Positions 48,906 through 58,325 of a stretch of 64,000 nucleotides of DNA are shown one piece after another (positions within the stretch are counted from its first letter, which is position 1; the number at the start of each line of letters is the position of its first letter). This DNA comes from Physcia stellaris (lineage: Eukaryota; Ascomycota; Lecanoromycetes; Caliciales; Physciaceae), in assembly GCA_018902385.1 (NCBI GenBank), contig JABSSW010000004.1, positions 992,001-1,056,000 of the forward strand. Reading direction: 5' to 3'. Made by a program: the position numbers and the translations under genes. Under the pieces are notes generated by a model. The model saw only the letters and a program-made list of their open reading frames with translations. It was not told the DNA's origin and ran no database searches.

Positions 48906-50025
48906 ATGATAGTTGATATCGTTGAAACAACGTTTATTATTGTTGTTTCGATTTCGAAAATCTTTCACAGCTTCACATTGTCGCAACGTGAAATTTTCAT
49001 TCAATTAAATGTTCAGTTTTCGTCAATTTGTTACAGCGATTTTCAGTTTCTAATTTTCGCAAATGATACGTCAGAAATTTCAAATTTATCGTCTAATTTA
49101 AAATCTGAAAAGTTTGTCACAGAAATTATTTTTGAAAACGACGTTATTATTCATCGTTTTAACAAGAATGCTGTGAAGATTTTCACAGATCTAATAATTG
49201 AATATTTCGATTTATGAAAGAACATCGATTTCGTTCAGTTTTTTCAGAAAAATTGAATGAGAATTTCGCTTAAATCAGACTGAGAACAAAGAATATCTGA
49301 CAAGACTAAAATATATTCATTAGATAAAAAAAATAGAAAATTCGTCGATGAAATTTTCGACAAATTACACGAATCAAACAGATTTAGTTGAACAGACGAT
49401 TTTATTTTTTTTAATTATTTTGTCTTTTGCGTATGAAAAAAATTTAATGATCAGAAAAAAAGTCGCTCGATTGTAAATATTCGCGATTTTAATGTTATCA
49501 TTCAGTCAAACGTTTATTTTTTATTTTTACAATTCAACATTATTTTTGTTGTTATCGATTGTCAATACATCATCGTGTTGAATTGTTCGACTTTTTTATC
49601 AATGAAAAATTCATTCAGAAAATAGACATAAATTAATTGTAATCACGCATCGCGATCAAAAAAGCTTCAATGTAATTGTGATGAATTACAAAAATTCGTC
49701 AATTTATGTGCAACGTCAAATCGATCGATTTTTTCGATTTTATCGAGTTTTCGTTAAGATTTACGTGAACGATATTGTCATTCATTTATGCATTTTGCAG
49801 AAGCATTTCGAATATCTCAGAAAAATATTCGACATGTTACGTGTTAACAACATTTTCATCAAGTCGAAAAAAGTTTTCATTGATTATTTCATTGTTCATT
49901 TGCTTGATCAAAAAATCGACTCACTTGAATTAATCACGATTGAGAAAAAGCTCAAGATTATTTCACGTTTGTTTTTTTCTATCACATTTCAGCTTTTCGA
50001 AACGTATTTAGAATTTACGAGCTGA
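48906..50025 (+). pseudogene. Element B' linker and reverse transcriptase remnant
   Basis: The piece 48,906-49,217 is the linker (ends FNKNAVKIFTDLIIEYFDL, just before RT). RT proper is clearest at 49,678-50,025, with FVKIYVNDIVIHLCILQKH at the YxDD position and FDMLRVNNIFIKSKKVFID after it. Homologous to B. Sequence 49,218-49,677 is an eroded RT palm. Fossil. Confidence 0.75.
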
Positions 50026-50800
50026 TTACGTGATTACGTGTCGTGATACGTCGAAATATTCAAATCATTACAACAGTTGAAAATTGAATTATTTCACGAC
50101 GAATTTGTAATTGACAATGTCAAAAAAACTTATTCACGCAACATTAAAATCAAAAATTCTACTGCTGAGAAAGTAGTTTTCTTTCAAATTTTACAATTTT
50201 TATTAGTCAAATTCTTCTATCTTGTTCATTCGAATTCAGTTAAAAAACTATTCGTGAATTTTGATTTTAGCAAGAAATTCGAATTAACTGACATGATTTA
50301 TCATGTTAAAAACAATACTAATTGAAATGACAAAAAATATTCATTTCGCAAATTTATCGAATTTATTTTGTTTTTCAATCGACTTTTAATCGACGTCGAA
50401 ATCAGATATTGATCGATTGAGTTGAAATTAATCGACATAATTTGAATGTTTAAAAAAATAAAACATTTAATCGACTTTTTCGAACAACGCTTTATTGTCA
50501 TTTTCACGAATCACGATGCGATTTTGAAATTAATTAAACAAACAAGTTTCATTATTGCTTTTACTGATAAATTTAATTTACGTTTCATTAGAGTTTTCGA
50601 TTACATATAACGTTTCGAAATTGAATTACGTCACAAGTTAAACAAACAGCATATTGTGTCTGACGTTTTTTCACGTTTAGTCAATATCAATATCGACACA
50701 GTTTTCGAAAAAAATGAGTTGAATGTTTTGTTCACTGCTGCTTTAATGAAAATGAAAGAAAATTTTCGTTAGAAATTTGTTGTTGATTACAACATTGATT
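50026..50800 (+). pseudogene. Element B' RNase H remnant
   Basis: The piece 50,077-50,325 (KIELFHDEFVIDNVKKTYS to FELTDMIYHVKN) follows the RT connection. At about 50,480-50,720 the + strand reads QRFIVIFTNHDAI, the TDH strand, and later ELRHKLNKQHIVSDVFSRL, the end of RNase H. A minus-strand frame at 50,301-50,507 is a shadow. Fossil. Confidence 0.72.
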
Positions 50801-50823
50801 TAAATTGAAAAAAGATATTTTCA

Positions 50824-51969
50824 ATGCTTGATCAACAAAACAAAAACGACGTGAACGTCGTCAAGTTTTTTTTTTATCGAGAAAACGAATTAATTTTTCG
50901 CTTTGATGATTACATCATTGATAATTACGTTTATGAATTTCATCGCATTTGCATATTTCAATCAATTATTCAGAACATTCTCGTCGTTGTTCACGATAAT
51001 AATCATTCAGATTTTGTTCGCTGTTACGACAAAATAGCAGTTTTTTATTACATTCGCGATCTGTTCAAATATTTAAAAAAATTTTTTAAACATTGTTTTA
51101 AATGTCAAACATATCAGACACGTCGTTACAAATTCTATGATTCGTTACAATTTATATTCACATCGAATATTTTTTTTCACATTATCATTATCGATTTCAT
51201 TTTGATTTTATCAAAATCACGAATCGATCAATTCGATTGCGTGATGTCGATTAATTGTAAATATTTCAAGCGCATAATGCTAATTTCAAACAAAAGCACA
51301 TGAACAGTTGTACAATGAAATTATGTTTTGCTAAATCGTCTAAATATGATTGATTGAAAATTATTTAAAATTATTATTTCGAATCGCGACAGAAAGTTTT
51401 TGTCGAACATGTGAATTGTCATGTTTACTCGTTTAAAAAATAAATTTTTGTATTCAGCTGTCTATCATTTTCAAATTGATGATTTGTTCGAACGAATCAA
51501 TCAGATTGTCGAAATCGTTTTTCGTTTTTTAATATTTACGTTGAAATATTTTGATTTTTGACTTGAAATTTTGTCGCATGTGCAACGAGATTTCAACAAT
51601 TCAATTAATGTTGACAACTTTTCAAATGAGATCGTTTATGATTTTATTTCAGTTCAAATCATTGATTTGATTAAGTCTGTTCTCATTTTCGAACTCGCGC
51701 GATTCACATTAAAGAAACGTCGTTTCGTCATTCGTCAAAACGTCAATGACGTTATAGTTTTCGATCAAATGAATGCTAAGTTTCATTACGATAAAAAGCA
51801 TGAATTTATGTTCATGAAACAAAAAAATGTGACATTGATCAAACTGCATAAAAATTATAATATATTTTCGATTATCAGCAAAAAATATGATCAGCAATTC
51901 GTCGAATTTTTCATTATTATCGAGAAAATTGATCGTTTGATTTATCGACTGATTATTTTCAGCAATTGA
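50824..51969 (+). pseudogene. Element B' integrase remnant
   Basis: The piece 50,824-51,303 has the HHCC region (VVHDNNHSDFVRCYDK, KHCFKCQTYQTRR) and the first core strand FHIIIIDFILILSKS. The piece 51,571-51,969 (132 residues) starts SHVQRDFNNSINV and ends with FIIIEKIDRLIYRLIIFSN, as usual for the C-terminal part. Homologous to B. Fossil. Confidence 0.82.
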
Positions 51970-52139
51970 TTTATACATTCGATTTTCAACGTAATTCAAT
52001 TGAAAAAATGTTCGTCGTTTTCAATTGATTTTTTCAAGCGTTTTAAATCAAATCATTTTGATTTCGTTTTTGTGAACGACGATATAATTAACGTCAAATT
52101 TTTTGAATTGTTTCGCATCATCAACAAACGTATGATCAA

Positions 52140-52446
52140 AAAGCGAAACATTGAATATTTTGTTGAATGAAAAAATTACGAATCAGAACACGATGTATGA
52201 AAAAACTTGTCGAAACTTGACGACGTCATGAATTTCGTCGATGAATACGAAGCGACTATGACTCAAAACATTTTATCTGATCGTTTAATTTTATTTAGTG
52301 AATTTACGAACTCGTCGTCGTCAATTTCATCGTCGCTAACATCGTCGTCAGCTAAATTAGCAAAGTCAACTATTAAGATTTTTTCTGAACAGAAATTCGT
52401 CGTCGTCATTTCATCAAAGATTTTTATTGTTGACGTTTTTTTCTAA
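52140..52446 (+). other. Element B' chromodomain relic and Ser-rich tail
   Basis: At 52,147-52,255 the + strand reads NIEYFVE, KNYESEHDV and KLDDVMNFVDEYEAT, the spacing of a chromodomain: first strands, acidic turn, C-terminal helix. It is followed by a Ser-rich tail (52,257-52,446) as in B. Marks the family as chromovirus. Confidence 0.6.
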
Positions 52447-52574
52447 CGTTCTGATTCGTCGATTCTTTCGACTCGACTAAACTTTGATATGTTAAAAATA
52501 TGTGATTAGTATTGATACGAGACATGATAGAAATAAATCGAGACGAATGTTAGTTTCTTTTTATTGAAACAGAT

Positions 52575-52745
52575 TGTTATGAATTGACATGTGATTAAGA
52601 CTTGAAAACAATCAAATAATTAACTAATTAATTGTATTTAACATTCAATCAATCGAATGACTTGCTTATGTAATTATTATGATATATATTCTGATCATCG
52701 ATTTCTAAATAATTAATCAAGTTTTTTACATTCAATACATCAACA
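52575..52745 (+). repeat. 3' LTR of element B'
   Basis: 171 bp, starts TGTTATGAATTGACA and ends TACATCAACA, followed by GACGT. The G-containing, A-rich GAAACAGAT lies just upstream, near the expected polypurine tract. Confidence 0.94.
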
Positions 52746-52750
52746 GACGT

Positions 52751-53597
52751 GTTATGTTTCGTTTTTGAAATAAATAATTATATCGTTCAAATAAATTATG
52801 ATCGACAAGTTTAATCGTTCGATCAGAATGTTGTTGACGAAATTTTGAAACGTTGCAAATACATTAATGAAATCGAAAAACATAACGATATATTCAAAAT
52901 GTTCGTATCGTGTTTTGAACGTTGTTTTTCATTCATTTTCTTTTTTAATACGAAGTCGATTGTAAATCGTTATCATGTCAAAATTTGTATATTTGCGAAT
53001 TTTGTTTAGACGATTCATATTTTCATCGATTAATGATAAAAAATATTTATTTTTGATCGTTAAAAAATTAAAATTTTTGTAATTTACGCATAATCGTAAA
53101 GTTTCGTTTTTTTTTAACGAACAAGATTGAAACGTTCGCAAAAAAAATGAAAAATCGAATAAATTCGTTTTTCAAATGTTTATTCAAATATGTTCGTAAA
53201 ATTTTGAATTCGTTTTTTAACAATGCGTAAATGAATTCATACGATAATTTTTTGTTTAATTTTAAATTTATTGCATGATTATCGAATTCATAATCAAATA
53301 ATTCGTATGTTTTGTTTTCATTTGTCATGTCAACGAATTTTTTCAAAATTTCGAATAAAAAATTTTTGATTTTTTTTTCGTAAAAACAAAATCGATTTGC
53401 GATCGTCGTTCGATGTGTACGTCATTCAAATATTTTATCTCGTCAGAAATCATTTGTACGAACATGACGAAAACGTGTTTTTTTTCATTGAAAATTGCAT
53501 TGATTAATTTTTTTGATTCGATTTTTCGATACGATTTGTGATGAAAAAAAACGATTTTACAATCATTGATCACGATTCGATTTTGTCGATGTTTCAA
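52751..53597 (-). pseudogene. Element D reverse transcriptase remnant
   Basis: Minus-strand pieces are 53,343-53,597 (linker), 53,068-53,346 (YELFDYEFDNHAINLKLN, then ANVSILFVKKKRNF) and 52,929-53,141 (LRLCVNYKNFNFLTIKNKYF, YTNFDMITIYNRLRI for motif A). B' follows at 52,745. Homologous to E (17.8-18.7 kb). Fossil. Confidence 0.78.
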
Positions 53598-53647
53598 TTT
53601 ATATTGATTTCAAATAATTGTATTCAAAACAGATTTAAAATCATGTT

Positions 53648-54016
53648 TCAATTTAGATTTGTTTTTAGAAAATTATCGTTAAAAAAACGATTCACGTCGT
53701 TTTCGTTCTGTATTTCGAATTGCACGAAATAAATTTCATAAATTTTGAATGAATGATTTTTTATGATTATTGTTTCGCAATTCGATACGTTGAATGATTT
53801 TAATTCGAATCGTTTAACAAATTTATGATTTATTAAATTGATTTTGATTTTTGAATTCATAACGATTTCGAATTTCAATTTGCTTTTCTCGTCAAATGTT
53901 TTATTTATTTTGATTTTGATTTTTTTGCATTTGATCATGCGAAATTTTTTACGACGACGTTTTGCGTTTTTGATTTCGATAATGAACGTATTGAATTCGT
54001 TCGAATTTGAATTCAT
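53648..54016 (-). pseudogene. Element D protease remnant
   Basis: The 122-residue piece has FEIVMNSKIKINLINHKFVKRFE, here cut to NSKIKINLINHKFVK, matching E's VDSKTKINLINNVFVKKF at the aspartic protease loop. It ends with FVQFEIQNENDVNRFFNDNF, again as in E. Fossil. Confidence 0.7.
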
Positions 54017-54129
54017 TTGATCATTTGTTATTGAATTTTTTTTGAATCAATTTGATTGAAAATTATCAAATCGATTATTTTTTTGATTTTGATTCATGAA
54101 AAGATTTTTCGAATGAACGAATATTCGAT

Positions 54130-54716
54130 TTGATATTTTTATATTTTTTGATATTGCATTCAGATTTATCGCAATTTATACATCGATCGTTGTTCACGAT
54201 ATTTTTATATTCGATTTTGATTCAACGTCATAACTTTTTGAATTTGATTGACTTTCGATTAAAATTATCGAATTTGAATTTTTTATCGTTTTTTCGATCT
54301 TTTTGTCGATTTTTGTTAATTTGATTTTTGTTGTTTTCGTTTTCATCGAAATTATTTTCATTTTTTTTGCGTTTGTTAAAATCGTTATCAAATTTATTTT
54401 GATTGACATTGCGTTGTTTTTTGCGCTGAAAATTTTCTCGTTGTTTGAAACGTTTAAGAATTATTTTTTTGTCGTTTTCAATTTTTTGTTCGATCAGAAA
54501 GTTTTGATTATTTTGAATTAAATTCAATACGAAATTTTGTAATTTTATTGTTGATGAAAATTTCATAAACGAATGTAAATTCGAAAACAAAACGATACGA
54601 TGAACATCGTAATTTTTTATTGTTTGATTCGTTTGTTGTTTATAATTTTTATATTTTTCGAAATTATTTTTTTTTAGTGAAAATTTTTTTAGTATTTTTT
54701 TTAAAAAAGTCGACAT
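54130..54716 (-). pseudogene. Element D gag remnant
   Basis: The 162-residue minus-strand piece (54,228-54,716) starts near MSTFLKKILKKFSLKKNN and has NYDVHRIVLFSNLHSF, then a Lys/Asn-rich tail with FNRKSIKFKK, as in E's gag. Overlapping + strand frames are shadows. Sequence up to the 5' LTR is untranslated leader. Fossil. Confidence 0.65.
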
Positions 54717-55204
54717 ATTTTTTTCAAATGTAATTGATTTTCGAATTGTTTTTGACTTTAACGTTTCAAAATAATTGTGCGATAAATTTTTTTTTCAAAA
54801 AAATTACAGCAAAGAAAAATTTAATTTTGTCAAAATTTTTGACGTAATCGTTCATTTGATTCATGTCGAATTGATTTTTCATTTTTCAAACGTATTGAAT
54901 TCATTTTTTATAATTATTTTCAGCGAATAATTCTGATTTGTTTTTCATTATTTTGATGTAAAACGATTTTTTTTTAAAAACAAAAATCTGAACGATCGAA
55001 AATATAAATGCACGTTGTAATGTTTTTATTCGAACATGTTGTTATTAAATATATGTTCGATATTTTTTCATGATAACATTTGACTTTGATGAATTCAAAA
55101 TGAATTCATTTTCAAAATTCGTAAAAATATTCATATTGTTGAAAAATGTAAACATGCTGTATACACGAATAATGTTAATTTGTGAATTATGATAATTATT
55201 AAAA
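54717..55204 (-). other. Element D leader, gag N-terminus
   Basis: Between the 5' LTR and the clear gag piece there are only short open stretches on the minus strand. This should be the primer-binding site and gag N-terminus by position. Nothing recognisable remains. Confidence 0.4.
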
Positions 55205-55513
55205 TGTAAAATTCAAAAAATGTGACATCAAAAATGTATAACAGAAACGATTGTATGACTAAATTAATAATTGCAAAATTAATTATTTTTCAAATTTCTG
55301 TTCATATAATTAATCAATCTGTTCAATCGTACACATATTTCGAAATCTATTCGAAAATATGAACTTGTTGAATTCAATCGAAAATTTGATGTTGACGTGA
55401 TCAAACTAATCGTTTTCGTAATTTATCGAATTTCGATGATCGAATTGTTTGATATAATTTTATCGAAATTCGATTCGTAATGTTTTGTTGATTTGAATTC
55501 TGAATGTTTTATA
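55205..55513 (-). repeat. 5' LTR of element D
   Basis: 309 bp, written on + as TGTAAAATTC ... GAATGTTTTATA. About 15 transitions from its partner, ten at CpT/ApG, four at CpA/TpG and one at CpG. Confidence 0.93.
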
Positions 55514-55518
55514 ATATG

Positions 55519-55990
55519 ATTGCGTTTCGTTCAATTCAATTCAACGTAATTACGATATTTACAAACGAAAACTGTTCACGATTGTTCATTTTACTAAGAA
55601 ATATAAACACATTTTTGATTCGAAAAATCGAAACACAATTCACATCGATTACAAATCGTTCGTGAAATTCATGAATGCGCAAAAGCACGAAAATATTTAT
55701 GTTCGTTGAATTAACAAATTTCGAAATCACAATATTCAAATCAAATACATTGAAAACAAAAAAAATCAAATGATCGACGATTTTTCACGCGTCATTTTCA
55801 ACAAAAAAAATTGCGAATTCGATCAATTGATTAAAAATTTGCATCGTGAAATTATCAAACATAAAAACGATATTGAATGAATTTGAAAAATCGACAAAAA
55901 CGAATATCGCGATACGTTGAAAAAATTGTTTACAAAAAACGAAAAACGAAAAATCGAAAAATACGATGAGCAAATTATTGCTCGAATAAA
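55519..55990 (+). pseudogene. Element H RNase H remnant, second half
   Basis: The + strand reads RNYDIYKRKLFTIVHFTKKY, then NRNTIHIDYKSFVKFMNAQ (the TDH-type strand) and HNIQIKYIENKKNQMIDDFS (end of the domain). These are the last landmarks of Ty3/gypsy RNase H in order. Minus-strand frames at 55,536-56,018 are shadows. Fossil. Confidence 0.78.
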
Positions 55991-56389
55991 TTAAACGTTT
56001 TATTGTGTAAAAAAACAATGTTTCTTGTTCGATTTTATGTCATATGACGCAAAAAACGATTCGAAATTACATGCGATAATTCAAAATTTTCAAATCGAAA
56101 ATATAATCAGTGAAAAAAAATCGAATTATATTCAAAAAGTTTGATATTCAAATATTTATGCATATTACGCACAAAAAAAATCATCGAAAAATTTGAACAA
56201 AATAGCGATAATCGCATTTAAACGTAAAATCAACAATTATCGATGAAACGAGTCAACAAATTGATTATTGCATATTTACGTTGAAAAATGATGTATTTGT
56301 ATCACGAAAACAAAAATTGCATCGTTGTTGCAAAAAATTTATGACGAAATCGAGCATTTTTCGTCAAACATTGTTTTTAATCGCATCAA

Positions 56390-57539
56390 GAATCGAATAT
56401 ATTGATTTTTCATGATTTCAAATGTGAAATTATACATATTAAATTGTTTGCAATGTACACAATGAATCGTAATTGCACGTTAAATTTTTTTACATTCAGT
56501 TCAAACGTATCAATTTTACGATTTGTTCGACATCGATTTCATCGATTGATTTGATTTTTTTGAACACGAATACAAAAATATTTTTAATTTGATTGATTAT
56601 TTCGTTGAAATATTATTCGCGTATTCAACATTCGATATTTTTGTTTTTGACGTGAAATAAATTTTTGATTATCATCAAAATAATGAATATTTTATGTTTG
56701 CGACAGTGTATTGAAACGCGAATTCAACATTCAAATCGAAAAAAATGAAAAAAATGTTTGATAATCGTAATATTATTTGCATATTTGTTTCAAGTCAATC
56801 TCATAAATCAATTGACATAATTGAACAAAACAATAAAATATTCAAACATATCATGAACAAAATGAAAAAATCGAACGAAAATTTTTTTGATATTTTTCGA
56901 CGAACAATTTTTGTCTGTAACGATCGTTATATAAAGCATTTAAAATATATTTTCAATCAAATTTTGCATGATATCGAATTTTTCAATCTCGTCGTCGTTC
57001 GATTTGTACAATTTTTACAATTGTTCGAAAAGATAATGCTTTTCAATTTCGACGAAATGTTATCGCTGATATGAAATCATATGATTAAACGCGAAAAAAT
57101 TTATAGAAATGTGATAAAGTGCATGACGAAAATCAAACAACGTATGAAAAAACGTTACGATCGTGAAATTAAATTCAAATTATTCATGTTCGATCAATAC
57201 GTGTTTTTTCGTAACATCAATTTCATTTTTGACAAAAACGTATTTCGATGTCGTGAATCATTCGTTATCGTTAATTCGACGAACGAACACGAATTCAATT
57301 ATCATTTTTTAAAATTCGATAACAAAAAAATTTCGAATCAGTTTCACGATAATCATTTACGATTTTTTTTTGTTCGCGAAAAATATTTGCGCTCGATCAA
57401 TGAAAAAATTTTATCAATCATGAAAAATTTCAAAAAAACGAAAAAAAAAACGATGAAAAAAACGAAACAAAAACGAAAAATCAAAAAATCATTTGAACAA
57501 TTTATTCAATACAATTCGATTTCGATTAAATATCGATAA
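56390..57539 (+). pseudogene. Element H integrase remnant
   Basis: A CLQCTQ relic of the HHCC region is near 56.45 kb. The piece 56,745-57,074 holds the end of the core (SSQSHKSIDIIEQNNKIFKH, then ACNDRYI-like VCNDRYIKHL). The piece 57,081-57,539 is the C-terminal part: MKKRYDREIKFKLFMFDQYV, VFRCRESFVIVNSTNEHEF, NQFHDNHLRFFF, a Lys-rich tail. No chromodomain seen. Fossil. Confidence 0.8.
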
Positions 57540-57889
57540 AAAATTCATTTAATTGTTATACAAATCGAAATTACGTCATCGATATGTTGCAAAATTTCGA
57601 ATCGTTCAAAAACGAAATTTTCGAATCAACATACGATTTCGACATTTCGAATTTGCGAAACGATATTTCGTATGCGAAACTTGCTAACAAAATTGAATTT
57701 TTGATTATTATTTGATGTAAATTTTTTCGACGATTTTAATATTTCGAAAATTGTTAAACGATCACATATTTCATTAATTTGTTTGAAAATCGATGACAAA
57801 ATAACGATAACGTATGAATATCGACGCTGTCGTTCAAAAAAAAATTAATAAATTGTCGCTGAAAACAACGATTTGTTGTGTAAAAAAAC

Positions 57890-58088
57890 TGTTGAAAAAA
57901 AGTTACACGAAAATGATTGAAAAGTCAATTGACAAATTGCACGTGATTAGTTTTAAATGTTTGACATTCGATTTTTTACATAATCATTTGTAACATTTTT
58001 TTGTTTAATCATAATTGAAATTATTTTACATCTGTTTCATTGATTCTGATAATTGATTTCATTGAATTTCGATTTCGTACGATCTACA
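57890..58088 (+). repeat. Possible 3' LTR of element H
   Basis: After a short A-rich tract (GTAAAAAAAC) the sequence TGTTGAAAAAAAG begins, and it ends in GATCTACA just before the switch to balanced composition. That gives a TG...CA segment of about 199 bp. No partner LTR is in the window, so both ends are guesses. Confidence 0.3.
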
Positions 58089-58325
58089 TCTGTGCTAATT
58101 ATTCTCTTTTCTGCCGTGCGATTTTAGCGTCACATTTCTCAGGGTTTTGTCAGGGTTATCGCTAAAAAAAAGCGGAAACTGCGGGAGAGGGAAAAAGTTT
58201 AATTTTTTCGATGTCAAGAATTCTACAGCTTTCTGCACCCGAGTGATCATTTCTGATCAATCTAATATCAACCCTCCTGTACGACGCAAACCTACCAGGA
58301 CTTGGAGCAATCAAGATCTTCCATA
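58089..58325. other. Junction from AT-rich block to host sequence, upstream of the first host gene
   Basis: CpT, CpC, ApG and GpG become frequent at once (for example TTCTCTTTTCTGCCGTGCG at about 58,105). No coding sequence. The leader of the gene at 58,326 probably lies here. GGGTTTTGTCAGGGTTATC has two GGGTT motifs but is not a telomere repeat. Confidence 0.5.

Larger units (their letters stand above)
45141..52745 (+). mobile_element. Element B': Ty3/gypsy chromovirus LTR retrotransposon inserted in D, broken
   Basis: 171-bp LTRs lie at 45,141-45,311 and 52,575-52,745, with an exact TSD GACGT (45,136-45,140 and 52,746-52,750). The + strand order is gag, C2H2-like finger region, protease, RT, RNase H, integrase, chromodomain. 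It is the same family as B in the opposite orientation; the LTRs are about 20 bp shorter. LTRs differ by 12 transitions, eight at CpT/ApG. Length is 7.6 kb. Fossil, though several pieces exceed 150 residues. Confidence 0.93.
41410..55513 (-). mobile_element. Element D: Ty3/gypsy LTR retrotransposon inserted in H, broken, carrying element B'
   Basis: 309-bp LTRs lie at 55,205-55,513 (5') and 41,410-41,718 (3'). The TSD is GTATG (41,405-41,409) and ATATG (55,514-55,518), one transition apart. RNase H of H continues across it. On the minus strand are gag, protease, RT, RNase H and integrase remnants homologous to E. B' (45,141-52,745) is inserted near the RT/RNase H junction. Without B', D is about 6.5 kb, the same as E. 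Fossil, more than ten breaks. Confidence 0.92.
1..58088. other. AT-rich block of nested, mutated LTR retrotransposons
   Basis: The whole stretch is very AT-rich. The remaining C is nearly always followed by A or G, and the remaining G is nearly always preceded by T or C. Eight LTR elements can be bounded by paired LTRs, TSDs or domain order, and they are inserted into each other up to three levels deep. No host gene is visible inside. Composition changes abruptly near 58,088, where the outermost element seems to end. The block resembles an AT-isochore or pericentromeric heterochromatin of a RIP-competent ascomycete; that placement is inference. Confidence 0.93.
55514..58088 (+). mobile_element. 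Element H, right part, after element D
   Basis: H resumes directly after D's TSD with the second half of RNase H, followed by integrase and a 3' end. Composition returns to normal after about 58,088. Together with 38,026-41,409 this is one + strand Ty3/gypsy element interrupted by D. Fossil with many breaks. Confidence 0.8.

Noticed and set aside
1-58088. Host genes, tRNA, rRNA or CRISPR inside the AT-rich block
   Set aside because: Every recognisable piece belongs to an LTR element. No cloverleaf, rRNA core or regularly spaced array was found by eye.
1-58088. AT-rich block as mitochondrial DNA or a bacterial/phage genome
   Set aside because: No mitochondrial or phage genes; multiple LTR elements with TSDs and a junction to fungal nuclear genes argue for nuclear heterochromatin.
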